Of a stretch of DNA of 64,000 bases, positions 36,717 through 46,285 are shown one piece after another. Every line of letters starts with the position of its first letter. Within the stretch, counting starts at the first letter, position 1. Location of the stretch: the NCBI GenBank assembly GCA_023446155.1, contig JAEXIT010000020.1, positions 213,070 through 277,069 of the forward strand, written 5' to 3'. Both the position numbers and the translations under genes were made by a program. The DNA is from Bacteroidota bacterium. GTDB lineage: Bacteria; Bacteroidota; Bacteroidia; Flavobacteriales; Flavobacteriaceae. The notes under the pieces were generated by a model. It was not told where the DNA came from. It made no database searches and saw only the letters and a list, made by a program, of their open reading frames with translations.

Positions 36717-39161
36717 TTAGTTTAAGGCCGCTTGAATCTCGGCGATATATTGTTGACATTTCTCCATCATTGGCTTGCAATCGACTCTGGTTACATATTC
36801 GTTAAGCTCGTTGAGTTTGTGCAAACGTCTTGGTGCGCAATCCATTTCCCAAAGGTCAAGCAAAGCTTGTTCTTCCCATTTGGTAATTTTCTTGCGTCTT
36901 TTGAGATTTCTGTCGACAAGATTCTCAATTGGATTATTGTCCGTAGCCGAAATCAGCGAATAGCCCAGGTTATGCAATAGTCGCATCTTTTCGATTTGCT
37001 CCTCGATCGTGGATTGACTGTTTCGATCCAGCGGATCGTAAAGACTACTCAAAATGCGGTGCATTTCGTCCATACCTCCCAATTTTAGAAAAGTATCGAA
37101 CATTTTCACGGAACCTCTTCTGGCAACGGTAAGAATAGCCGGATAATCACTATGATGTGTTGGCATGTTGATATCAAATCCTAAGTCGACAAGCTTCTGT
37201 ACGGCTTCAGGCATTTCGGCACATTCAAACATATTTTCGGAATAGTAAAACGTTTTCAGATCATTTTTATCGGCTCCGTTGTTAAGCAACAAATCGATTA
37301 CTTCAACGGCATTGCGTTCTGCTTTCAAAGCATAATTCAATGCAGTAAGGTCATTCTCATCTTTATAATGTACATCGGCACCTTTTTCCAGAAGGTATTC
37401 GACAAACCACAACATACCACCCTGACAAGCGGCTTGCAGACTGGAAGTATATTGGTACATTTTCGATCCGACAGTCGTAATATCCGCTCCGGCATCAAGC
37501 AAAGCATGTACCATTCCATCTGCGAATTCATTTTTCGCGTGTCGGCATACTTTCTGTAACAAAGGTTCGTGTTCATACAACTCATGATTCGGATCAGCTC
37601 CGTTATCGAGCATCAGTTTAAGCATGTCAAGATGAACTTGCTGCGGAATGTATTCGTTGGCAATACGTTGCAGTGCGAGGTCTCCATATTCTTCTTTTAG
37701 CGTATCCGGATGAACCCCTGTCTTCAGAATTTCTGCAAGTTTCGCCACGTCTTTGCTTTTAATCGCTTTAATCGCGGCTTCGCTATACTCCTGATTTTTG
37801 TTTTCGTTGTTTTTGACTTCCCGCATCGATTCCTTGATTCCCTCTTCAAGGTTATAGGCCGTGTCAAAATTTTTGTAGACGAGCGTAAAGCCTTCCTCTA
37901 ATTTTTTAAAGACAAACGCTTCCGCTCTATTGTTTTCTTCTTTGTGGTAGCCTTTGCTTATACCGCCAATCACTTTTCCTTTTGCTTCCGTGCCAATGGT
38001 ACCTTCTTTTGCCATCCATCGGCCACCATTGCTCCTATAAAAAAAGTAATACTGAGACGTCGCCTTGTTTTCAAGATACCAAAGCGGTGTCACATAAAAC
38101 TCCGGTACTTTACACCAACTCCCGACTTCGATCGTCCGGAGCATTTCCGGTTCCTTTACGGTGATCGTCATCGTGGCCTGTTGCAATTGTTCCCGTTCTT
38201 CTTCCGACGTCTCCTCTAGCGTTTTATATCCTTTTTCCGTCCAAAGTTCCGGGCGGAACGTCAGATCGAAATCCGAAACGATATGCGATTGGATATAATG
38301 ACGTGCCAAAGCAGCATGATCATTATCGAAATAGAATACCGAAACCGCATCTTTCCATACCGATGGTGTATTGGAATGTTCCAAAAGCGAAAAAACGATC
38401 GCAAGTGCATCGGTATGTGTTCTCGGAAAATCGATGTCGTGTTGCTGGGTTCGATACATTCGTACCGTAAGCGTATTTTCCGTTTTATCGAGCACTTTTA
38501 CAACCCGAAACGAACCAAGCGGATAATAAAAATGTGTGGCCCATTCCGGTTTTTGAGATGGCGTAACGATTTGCAATTCGACCGGACGTTCCACATAACC
38601 CGCTTGATGTTTCTTTAAAGCCAGCAAAACCCATTTTCGAAGATTGATTTTCCCATTGTCAATCAAGTCGTAAAGTGTCTGCCCATCTCGGTTTGGCAGA
38701 TTCGGATCCGCTCCTTTTGCGATCAGATGTTCGAGATTTTCAAGCGACACATAATACCGGCTCGCAGCGTGTTGCAACAATGTATATCCCGAATCCGGAT
38801 GCATCTGATTCAAGTCGATTCCAGCTTTGATCATCGGTCGGAGATAACTGTCAACTCCTGTTTGCGGAGAAGCAATCTCGAAAATAATCGGTTCGCGATT
38901 CTCAAACACACTTGAAGGCGTATCGGGATTCGCGCCGTATTCTAGAAGCAGTCGGAAATTGGTATATTCTTGTCGGCTATAGGCTAACGAAAGAATCGGA
39001 ACATTGAAATAGGTATCAAAATGATTCGCATCAGCACCGGCGGCCAAAAGCGCTTCGAATAGCTCCATATTTCCAAAAGCGTCGAAAAGATGTTTTCCGT
39101 TGGCTTCGAGATTGTGTTTTTTAAGAATCGATTTGGCTTCTTTAAGCGTCATTTTTTCCAT
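36717..39161 (-). CDS. ankyrin-repeat protein with WGR-like insert
   Basis: 814 aa, cytosolic. First ankyrin block at about residues 20-190 (FEALLAAGADANHFDT, SGYTLLQHAASRY, HLIAKGADPNLPNRDGQTL). Residues 200-430 hold an insert; its end (YYFFYRSNGGRWMAKEGTIG, then ENNRAEAFVFKKLEEGFTLV) resembles a WGR domain, weakly. The second ankyrin block runs about 455-720 (MLKLMLDNGADPNHELYEH, LLEKGADVHYKDENDLTAL). Ankyrin proteins bind partners and appear in polymorphic-toxin immunity loci, among others. Preceded by an 89-bp gap, the longest inside the operon. Confidence 0.75.
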   Translation of the reverse strand: MEKMTLKEAKSILKKHNLEANGKHLFDAFGNMELFEALLAAGADANHFDTYFNVPILSLAYSRQEYTNFRLLLEYGANPDTPSSVFENREPIIFEIASPQTGVDSYLRPMIKAGIDLNQMHPDSGYTLLQHAASRYYVSLENLEHLIAKGADPNLPNRDGQTLYDLIDNGKINLRKWVLLALKKHQAGYVERPVELQIVTPSQKPEWATHFYYPLGSFRVVKVLDKTENTLTVRMYRTQQHDIDFPRTHTDALAIVFSLLEHSNTPSVWKDAVSVFYFDNDHAALARHYIQSHIVSDFDLTFRPELWTEKGYKTLEETSEEEREQLQQATMTITVKEPEMLRTIEVGSWCKVPEFYVTPLWYLENKATSQYYFFYRSNGGRWMAKEGTIGTEAKGKVIGGISKGYHKEENNRAEAFVFKKLEEGFTLVYKNFDTAYNLEEGIKESMREVKNNENKNQEYSEAAIKAIKSKDVAKLAEILKTGVHPDTLKEEYGDLALQRIANEYIPQQVHLDMLKLMLDNGADPNHELYEHEPLLQKVCRHAKNEFADGMVHALLDAGADITTVGSKMYQYTSSLQAACQGGMLWFVEYLLEKGADVHYKDENDLTALNYALKAERNAVEVIDLLLNNGADKNDLKTFYYSENMFECAEMPEAVQKLVDLGFDINMPTHHSDYPAILTVARRGSVKMFDTFLKLGGMDEMHRILSSLYDPLDRNSQSTIEEQIEKMRLLHNLGYSLISATDNNPIENLVDRNLKRRKKITKWEEQALLDLWEMDCAPRRLHKLNELNEYVTRVDCKPMMEKCQQYIAEIQAALN

Positions 39162-39250
39162 AATATTTTGTTTTTGGTTGGTCTCAAATTTTGATAACTA
39201 TTTCGTTTCGTGTGATTCTCAACCCGAAATCTTTATCAAAAAAGTAGGCT

Positions 39251-40009
39251 TTATTTTTTATTTTTAAATGTACGCGCTGCGGTTTCGAAACGCGTTAGAA
39301 TTTCCATCTGGTCGTCGAATTTTGGTAAAGAATCCGCTTTTTTAAATTGTGAAATAGTGTCTCTGGCGACTTCGGAATTACTGGAAACCAATACGAACAT
39401 CAATCCCCAAAACACCAGATTGGTATAATTATAATGGCCATCGGGAGTTCCATTCCAATAATGGTCATGGATAAATTCGAGTGCCAAAACAGCTTTTGAA
39501 ATCCGGTTTACCACGTCTTGATCCTCGCCGAATTCTGAAAATAAATGTGACTTTGCCAGCATTCCGGGTATGTTCGTATACGAATTAATCTTTTCGAAAA
39601 CCTTTCGGTATCGGACATAATCGTCATAACCGTTATTTTGATCCAGTTCCAATCGATGATCATACCCAAAAACAAACAAGCCTTTAAGTGATTGCCAATG
39701 GGTAAAAAACGTATCGTATTTTTGCTTATCGATAAAAATGGACTGCTTTCGGTAGGCCGCTTCCCAAAGCGCATATGTCTTTTCAATTCCTTTTAACGGA
39801 AGCACACCCATTCGCATATAATGGAAATAAAACGATTCCAATTCCTGCGGTTCCAGCAGTTTTACAGCCTTCGGAAATGCTTTGACCAACGCCGAATAAT
39901 TTTCGCTTCGGAAGTTGTGACCTTGCTCGCCCGAAAAATGTACCAATTCCCGATTCAGTTCCTTTTCTTCTTCAATTATAAACGTTCGTAATAATTCCTC
40001 TGTTTCCAT
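39251..40009 (-). CDS. unknown alpha-helical protein in eight-gene operon
   Basis: 252 aa, no recognised family. Rich in helix-forming and aromatic residues (ELESFYFHYMRMGVLPLKG, YDTFFTHWQSLKGLFVFGY). One hydrophobic stretch NLVFWGLMFVLVSS near residue 205 could be a buried helix rather than a membrane segment. Starts 5 bp after the stop of the third paralogue, so it is cotranscribed. Confidence 0.62.
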   Translation of the reverse strand: METEELLRTFIIEEEKELNRELVHFSGEQGHNFRSENYSALVKAFPKAVKLLEPQELESFYFHYMRMGVLPLKGIEKTYALWEAAYRKQSIFIDKQKYDTFFTHWQSLKGLFVFGYDHRLELDQNNGYDDYVRYRKVFEKINSYTNIPGMLAKSHLFSEFGEDQDVVNRISKAVLALEFIHDHYWNGTPDGHYNYTNLVFWGLMFVLVSSNSEVARDTISQFKKADSLPKFDDQMEILTRFETAARTFKNKK

Positions 40010-40014
40010 AGTTT

Positions 40015-41598
40015 TTATTTTGCAAAAGCGATTGCCGTTTTTAATTTCGACTCCAATTCCTTTCTGGCGATTTTTTTAAGTGTCTGTCCAAAAAGCGAAT
40101 ACCATAAATCCCCATCCTGATCCCAAAAGAGCTGGCTCCAACGGTAAGAATTGACGTGTTCGTCCGAAAGGTCTTGTTCGGTGAAATTAAACACATAGCC
40201 TTTTTCGAAATTCAGGTCGGTAAAAACCAAACGATCCATACCGGCCACAAACCATATTCCGTTTAAAGCGTCGTCTTTTACCGCACTGTAAAACAAAACT
40301 TCGCCTGTGATTTCCTTTAGCTTTTGGCTGATCAATTTTGGTTTTTCGTCGCTTCCCAATTCAAAAACGCCGCTATCGGTTAGTAGTAATTGTCTTTCGG
40401 CAGAAAGTGCAAAAAACTTTCTTACCTGACGGTTATTATAATAATACGGCGCGATTTCTTTTTTAAACAGACGTTCCAAACTCATGTTCGCAACCGTAAA
40501 TGAAGTGTCGACAATGGAAAGCAGATTTTGGGTTCCGAAGAAAATAACCGAACGGTTCGCATTCACATAAATTGTCAAGCTATTCGGGTTATTCGAATAG
40601 ATCGAAGTCGTTAGTTTAAGCTCGCTATATTTAAAACGCTTTTCTTCTCCCGATTCCTTGTTTGTCATCCAAACGCCTTTGTTATCGAGCACTACTTTCC
40701 AGAAATCGTCTTCGTAACGATTGACAATTCTGGAAGCGGATTCTGAAATCACGTTAAAGTCCGCATCGGTGATCAATAGTTTTGTATCGGTATAAAAGCG
40801 ATACCCTTCGGCCGAACTTTCGATAAATCCGAGCTCACTATTTTTAAGGAAATTCTGCGTTTTATGCTCGGTTTTAAAATCCGACAAATCGTAATAACGC
40901 ATCTCTTCCGATCGTGAGTCCGGTATAAAAACCCGATTTCTAAAGGTATCTAAATGAATATCACGGTAAACGAACGGAATTATCGCACCACTTTCGCGCG
41001 CGATAAAATTCGGCGCATAACTCCCGATTCGATTTCGCCAATAGGTACACCGATCCTGGTTTTTATCGAACGAGCCATTATACCACTTGTTTCCTCTCCA
41101 ATCTACTGTAAAATGACTGTCGGCATACGATTCGCTGGTCATATTCGCATCTTTCCACCAAATTGCCGGCATGAAAAAAATCGCACTCGACGCCTGTTTC
41201 TTCTGACTCGTAATCTGGATAATCCAAAGCGGACAATCCGGAAACGGTGCGAATGGTGGCGATCCGGTGTAGTTGTATTCAAATTTATTTTTGTTGAATC
41301 CCACATAATTATGTAGCGCGAGTTCGGCTTCTTCGGTAAAAAAAGTCCCCGAAACGATACTTAGATATTGCACGGCATCACTTCCAACTTCACCGCTTTT
41401 GTCTACTCGTCCGTAAACATAATCTACAAAAAGTTCCATGCAAACCCATTCTTCAAAGTCAAAGCGCGTCAGGAATTCGTGCAGTTCTTTGGTATCTTGT
41501 CCGAAATGCCGAACATAGTCGACAATTTCCGGTGTGGATAACCTAAATTTTCCCGCAGGCGTATCGTTCCAGCCTAGCTCGTAAATTTGTGTAGCCAT
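40015..41598 (-). CDS. paralogue 3 of a triplicated protein family of unknown function
   Basis: 527 aa, cytosolic, no recognised family. The N-terminal 90 residues are well conserved with its two upstream neighbours (ATQIYEL, HFGQ, ELHEFLTRFDFEEWVCME). A cysteine/tryptophan block follows (DCPLWIIQI, FFMPAIWWKDANMTSESY). The C-terminal half is made of repeated short beta motifs such as LNGIWFVAGMDRLVFTDLNF and DGDLWYSLFGQTLKKI, which suggests a beta-propeller. It starts 6 bp after the paralogue upstream. DNA identity with that paralogue is high over long stretches, pointing to recent duplication or gene conversion. Confidence 0.68.
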   Translation of the reverse strand: MATQIYELGWNDTPAGKFRLSTPEIVDYVRHFGQDTKELHEFLTRFDFEEWVCMELFVDYVYGRVDKSGEVGSDAVQYLSIVSGTFFTEEAELALHNYVGFNKNKFEYNYTGSPPFAPFPDCPLWIIQITSQKKQASSAIFFMPAIWWKDANMTSESYADSHFTVDWRGNKWYNGSFDKNQDRCTYWRNRIGSYAPNFIARESGAIIPFVYRDIHLDTFRNRVFIPDSRSEEMRYYDLSDFKTEHKTQNFLKNSELGFIESSAEGYRFYTDTKLLITDADFNVISESASRIVNRYEDDFWKVVLDNKGVWMTNKESGEEKRFKYSELKLTTSIYSNNPNSLTIYVNANRSVIFFGTQNLLSIVDTSFTVANMSLERLFKKEIAPYYYNNRQVRKFFALSAERQLLLTDSGVFELGSDEKPKLISQKLKEITGEVLFYSAVKDDALNGIWFVAGMDRLVFTDLNFEKGYVFNFTEQDLSDEHVNSYRWSQLFWDQDGDLWYSLFGQTLKKIARKELESKLKTAIAFAK

Positions 41599-41604
41599 TC
41601 TTTT

Positions 41605-43200
41605 TTAGTGCGTTTTATGTTGTTTTGGAGCGTAGGCAACTGCCGTTTTCACTTTCGATTCGAGTTCTTTTCTGGCGATTTTTTTAAGTTCCGGTCCAAA
41701 AAGCGAGTACCATAAATTCCCATCCCGATCTAAAAAGAGCTCACTCCAACGGTAATCATTGAAGTACTTATCCGTAAGGTCTTGTTCGGTGAAATTAAAC
41801 ACATAGCCTTTTTCGAAATTCACATCGGTAAAAACCAAACGATCGATACCAGCCACAAACCAGATTCCGTTTAAAGCGTCGTCTTTTACCGCACTATAAA
41901 ACAAAACTTCGCCCGTGATTTCCTTTAGCTTTTGGTTGATCAATTTTGGTTTTTCGTCGCTTCCCAATTCGAAAACACCGTTATTAGTTAGTAGTAATTG
42001 TCTTTCGGCAGAAAGTGCAACAAGCTGTCTTTTTTGGCCGTTATCGTAATAATACGGAGCAATTTCTTTTTTAAACAAACTGTCCAAATTCAGGTTCGTA
42101 ACCGTAAACGACGTATCAACAATCGAAAGCTGACTTCCGAAGAAAATCACCGAACGGTTCGCATTCACATAAATCGTCAAGCTATCCGGGTTGTTCGAAA
42201 AAGCCGAAGTCGTCAGTTTAAGTTCGCTATATTTAAAACGTTTTTCGTCTCCCGATTCCTTTTTCGTCATCAAAACACCTTTGTTATCAAGCACGACTTT
42301 CCAGAAATCATCTTCGTAATTATTGACCACTTTGGAAGCTGATTCTGAAATCACGTTAAAATCGGCATCGGTGATCAACAGTTTTTTTTCGGTATAAAAA
42401 CGATAGCCATCAGCCGAACTTTCGATAAATCCGTTTGCGCTATCTTTAAGGAAATTCTGCGTTTTATGTTCGGTTTTAAAATCCGACAAATTGTAATAAG
42501 ACATGGCTTCCAATTGCGATTCCTGTATCAGCAATCGATTTCTAAAAGCGTCGAAATGGATTTTATAATTATTAAATAAAATTGTCGAGCCGCTTTCGCG
42601 CGCGATAAAATTCGGAGAATAACTTCCGATTCGGTTTCTCCAATACCTATTCTGATGCTGGTTTTTCCCGAAAGGGTCATTATACCATTGGTTCCATTTC
42701 GAATTCACGGTAAAATGACTGTCGGCATACGATTCGCTGGTCATATTCGCATCTTTCCACCAAATTGCCGGCATGAAAAAAATCGCACTCGACGCCTGTT
42801 TTTCCTGATTCGTAATCTGGATCACCCAAAGCGGACAATCCGGGAACGTCGCAAATGGAGGCGATCCGTGGTAATTGTATTCAAATCTATTCTTGTTGTA
42901 TCCGACATAATTATGAAGCGCGAGTTCGGCTTCTTCGGTAAAAAAAGTCCCCGAAACGATATTTAGATATTGCACGGCATCACTTCCTACTTCACCGCTT
43001 TTAGTCGATTTTCCGTAGATGTAGTCGACAAAAAGTTCCATGCAAACCCATTCTTCAAAGTCGAAGCGCGTCAGGAATTCGTGCAGTTCGTTGGTGTCTT
43101 GTCCGAAATGCCGAGCATACGCGACAATTTCCGGTTTGGATAATCTGAACTTTCCCGCGGGCGTATCGTCCCAATCCAGTTCGTAAATTTGTGTAGCCAT
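41605..43200 (-). CDS. paralogue 2 of a triplicated protein family of unknown function
   Basis: 531 aa, closely similar to the product of the next gene downstream throughout its length and more distantly to the one upstream. The same landmarks are visible: ATQIYELDWDD, LTRFDFEEWVCMELF, DCPLWVIQI, FFMPAIWWKDANMTSESY, and propeller-like strands DALNGIWFVAGIDRLVFTD and DGNLWYSLFGPELKKI. It starts 6 bp after the first paralogue. It ends in a short basic tail (APKQHKTH) shared in part with paralogue 1. Confidence 0.68.
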   Translation of the reverse strand: MATQIYELDWDDTPAGKFRLSKPEIVAYARHFGQDTNELHEFLTRFDFEEWVCMELFVDYIYGKSTKSGEVGSDAVQYLNIVSGTFFTEEAELALHNYVGYNKNRFEYNYHGSPPFATFPDCPLWVIQITNQEKQASSAIFFMPAIWWKDANMTSESYADSHFTVNSKWNQWYNDPFGKNQHQNRYWRNRIGSYSPNFIARESGSTILFNNYKIHFDAFRNRLLIQESQLEAMSYYNLSDFKTEHKTQNFLKDSANGFIESSADGYRFYTEKKLLITDADFNVISESASKVVNNYEDDFWKVVLDNKGVLMTKKESGDEKRFKYSELKLTTSAFSNNPDSLTIYVNANRSVIFFGSQLSIVDTSFTVTNLNLDSLFKKEIAPYYYDNGQKRQLVALSAERQLLLTNNGVFELGSDEKPKLINQKLKEITGEVLFYSAVKDDALNGIWFVAGIDRLVFTDVNFEKGYVFNFTEQDLTDKYFNDYRWSELFLDRDGNLWYSLFGPELKKIARKELESKVKTAVAYAPKQHKTH

Positions 43201-43206
43201 TGTTTT

Positions 43207-44793
43207 TTAGAGCGTTTGAAGTTGTTTTGGAGCATAGGCGACCGCTGTTTTAAGCTTGTCTTCCAGTTCCTTTCGGTTGATTTTGTACAGTTTATCGCGA
43301 TAGAACGAAGTCCACAGATTTTGTTCGGCATCGAAATAAAGTTGCGCATAAAAATTATCGCTTCTCAGCGGATCGGAAACTTGTTCGGTAAAGTTAAACA
43401 CATAACCTTTTTCGAAATTTTCATCCGTAAAAACCAGTCGGTCGTTGGCCGTAACGAACCAAATTCCGCCTAAGGCTTCGTCTTGGATGCCGTTGTAAAA
43501 AACCGCTTCCCCGGTGATTTCAGTAAGCTTCGGATTAAAATATTCGAGTTTTCCGTTGGCATTTACCATCCAGACTCCTTCGCTCGTAAAGAACAGTCGG
43601 CGGTTTTTGGCAAGCTCGAGCGATTTGTTTCGAATAAAACAATCATAAAAATAGGCCGGGATTTCTTTTTTGAATTCCTTACGCGGTGAAACGACATTGA
43701 CGTTAAAGTCTTCATCGATCGTAATAAAATTACGCCCTTCGAAAAAACAAACGGTGTTATCCTCTGTTGCCCAAATCGAAAGTTCCGTGCTATTATTCCC
43801 ACCAATATTGTTGGTTAAATTGACTTCTTTGTATTTAAACTGTCTTTCTTCGTTCGTCTCTTTATTCGTCATCACGATCCCTTTTGTATCGAGAAAAACG
43901 CACCAGAAATCATTTTCAAACGAATTATAGACGTTGGTTTTGGTCTTGGAAATTTTTTTGAATTGCTTGTCGGTGATCAACAGACTTCCTTTTTGTCCAA
44001 AATGGTATCCTTCCGGTGTGCTCAAAAAATAGCCATTATGCGAATCCACCAGGAAACCTTTTGCTTCGTGTCGGATTTCCGGATTGGCAAGATCGTGGAA
44101 ATACATGTTTTCGGACGCTCTGATATCGTAATACACGATGCGGTTTTGCCATTTGTCGAAAATGGGAAGTCCCAATCCAAATTCAATTTTGGTTCCTTCG
44201 CGATCGATAAAATTCGGTGCATACGAACCGATTCGTCTGCGCCAGTACTGAATTGGGCGCTCGTTTTTGGTAAAGTCACCGTACCATTTGTTATGATCAC
44301 TAACAGTATATTTTTCATAACCATAGGAATCGTCGCGCATTTGTGCGTCTTTCCAGAAAACGGCTGGCATAAAAAACAGACAGTCGGCATAGTGTTGTTC
44401 CTTTTTTACGACCTGGATAATCCAAAGCGGACAATCGTCGAAAACCTGGAACGACGTGCGATTGTTTTCAGGATATATAAAGCGCTCCTTACCGACATAT
44501 TCCTGTAATTGTGCTTCGCCTTCGCGCGACAGAAAGGTCGTGGCAATAAGCCCGAGATAGGCCACGGCATCACTCCCCACGCCGCCGTTTTTTTCGGAAT
44601 GTTTACCGTAAACATAATCGAAAGCAATCTGCATGCATTTCCATTCGTCGAAATCGAAACGCGTCAGGAATTCGTGAAGTTCGGGTGTTGCCTGTCCAAA
44701 ATGGCGGCAATACTCCATTATTTCTTGTTTGGTAACTATTGGTTTTTCTAATACAGCGTCGTTCCACTGTACCTCATACATTTGTGTAGCCAT
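43207..44793 (-). CDS. paralogue 1 of a triplicated protein family of unknown function
   Basis: 528 aa, the most divergent of the three tandem copies. It keeps the shared landmarks (ATQMYEVQWND, YCRHFGQ, LTRFDFDEWKCMQ, DCPLWIIQV, FFMPAVFWKDAQM) and the propeller-like end (LGGIWFVTANDRLVFTDENF, EQNLWTSFYRDKLYKI). The central region (KFKKISKTKTNV type text, 280-400) differs most, so it may be the part that gives specificity. 52 bp after the first gene of the operon. Confidence 0.68.
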   Translation of the reverse strand: MATQMYEVQWNDAVLEKPIVTKQEIMEYCRHFGQATPELHEFLTRFDFDEWKCMQIAFDYVYGKHSEKNGGVGSDAVAYLGLIATTFLSREGEAQLQEYVGKERFIYPENNRTSFQVFDDCPLWIIQVVKKEQHYADCLFFMPAVFWKDAQMRDDSYGYEKYTVSDHNKWYGDFTKNERPIQYWRRRIGSYAPNFIDREGTKIEFGLGLPIFDKWQNRIVYYDIRASENMYFHDLANPEIRHEAKGFLVDSHNGYFLSTPEGYHFGQKGSLLITDKQFKKISKTKTNVYNSFENDFWCVFLDTKGIVMTNKETNEERQFKYKEVNLTNNIGGNNSTELSIWATEDNTVCFFEGRNFITIDEDFNVNVVSPRKEFKKEIPAYFYDCFIRNKSLELAKNRRLFFTSEGVWMVNANGKLEYFNPKLTEITGEAVFYNGIQDEALGGIWFVTANDRLVFTDENFEKGYVFNFTEQVSDPLRSDNFYAQLYFDAEQNLWTSFYRDKLYKINRKELEDKLKTAVAYAPKQLQTL

Positions 44794-44845
44794 TGTCGTT
44801 TGGTTGGTTAAGGGCTCCGAAAAATTCGGAAATAGGTTTTATAGC

Positions 44846-46285
44846 TTATGCAACGCCAGCTGGTTTCGGGCTTTTTCGAAGCCAGTCGCCGTCGTCGTTG
44901 ATTCTGTAATAGGCTTTTCGTCTGAATTTTAGGGTGAATTCCGGTAACACAAAGTCGGTTTCGCCCCAAGCCGTTCTCGGTAAAGCCGGTAAAAACCAGA
45001 AGAATTCCGTAAGGTCATAGAGATACGATTGGTAGATGTCAAAATACATGCTGACACGGTTATTAAGATCCAGATAGAACATAAATGCCTTAAGTGCATC
45101 GCTGCTTTCGATTTTGAAATGTGTTTTTTCGAACATTAGTTTTTCGACCTTATGATTCGCCAGCAGGGTACTTATTTGTCCGAACCAGCTGCCACCATAC
45201 ACATTCGCTTCGGCCAACATTCCCGCTTTTACTTTTTGGGAAGCGGAATAATATACCTCCCGCAACTCCATTTCGTTTTCGGTAGCTTCCATTTGCGCTT
45301 TAAACTCGTGAATATCCAGATGACTCATCACCAGACTTCCGATAAAATCGACAACAGTGCGGCATTCGTCTTCATCCATACGCCCGAGCGAAATCACATT
45401 TTCGGCAAAATGCCAGTCGCTAAACAGTTCGATTTCCTTACGCGACAAGGCGGCTTTTTCGAAACTTTCGATACCCGCGTCTTGCCCTACTCTAGTTTTG
45501 ATCAACTGCCCATAGCGTTTTTCGGCTTTTGCCTTAAATTCCGGATTTGCCTGAAGTGCTTCGATCGCTTTTTCGATTTTAGCTTCGCTAAACGACTCCA
45601 GAAATTCGTAAATATTCTCAATCTTGGAGGCATCCAATGTCAGGTCTTCGTTGAATTCATATAATTCCGTAACACCCGGAATTGCAGGAGTTGTTTTGAT
45701 GATGACCTCGGTTTTGGAAGCCATGGCATATACAAACTTCAGTTTTCCATCGAGCGCGTGGAAAGCCGCTCTTGCGAAATCGGAAACTGGCGTGCCGCTA
45801 TATTCCTTAACCTCTCCGTTTTCGTAATAGATTTTTTGTCGGCCGACCACATCCGGTTTTCCGGTTTTTTTATCTGGAGCCACTTCGGCAAAACTTTCCT
45901 TTTGCGTTCCGTGATCCACATTTTGAGTCAGGTCTAATTTGGTATGGAAAAGCAATTCCTCCGGTGTAGCGATTTTATAGGTATATCCGTTTTCTTTTGA
46001 AATGGAAAAGAGCACAAAACGTCCCGGTTCCTGAGCAACGGCAATATCGAATTCGGCTTTTCTTACCCGTTGGTTGATCTCATTATTGCGATGTTCGCGA
46101 TCGTGATTTAACGCATCGGGAATTGCTTCGCGGTTTACCTTGCCATCGATAAGGGCAAAATAGGACTTACCCGTTGTCCCGCGGCCGGAATAGGAAGGAA
46201 TGCTGTAACAGGTGAACGTGACGCCCGCGGGAAGCGTGTCTTTTATGATCTCAAAAATGGCATTGAGTTCTTGTTGGAAATCCAT
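44846..46285 (-). CDS. unknown protein, first gene of eight-gene operon
   Basis: 479 aa, cytosolic, no recognised family. N-terminal alpha/beta region (QQELNAIFEIIKDTLPAG, YSGRGTTGKSYFALIDGKV). Middle with charged helices (KIEKAIEALQANPEFKAKAE). C-terminal third opens with FIGSLVMSHLDIHEFKAQME and ends with an aromatic-rich stretch (LTEFFWFLPALPRTAWGET). No membrane segment or signal peptide. As the first gene it should carry the operon promoter upstream. Confidence 0.65.
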   Translation of the reverse strand: MDFQQELNAIFEIIKDTLPAGVTFTCYSIPSYSGRGTTGKSYFALIDGKVNREAIPDALNHDREHRNNEINQRVRKAEFDIAVAQEPGRFVLFSISKENGYTYKIATPEELLFHTKLDLTQNVDHGTQKESFAEVAPDKKTGKPDVVGRQKIYYENGEVKEYSGTPVSDFARAAFHALDGKLKFVYAMASKTEVIIKTTPAIPGVTELYEFNEDLTLDASKIENIYEFLESFSEAKIEKAIEALQANPEFKAKAEKRYGQLIKTRVGQDAGIESFEKAALSRKEIELFSDWHFAENVISLGRMDEDECRTVVDFIGSLVMSHLDIHEFKAQMEATENEMELREVYYSASQKVKAGMLAEANVYGGSWFGQISTLLANHKVEKLMFEKTHFKIESSDALKAFMFYLDLNNRVSMYFDIYQSYLYDLTEFFWFLPALPRTAWGETDFVLPEFTLKFRRKAYYRINDDGDWLRKSPKPAGVA

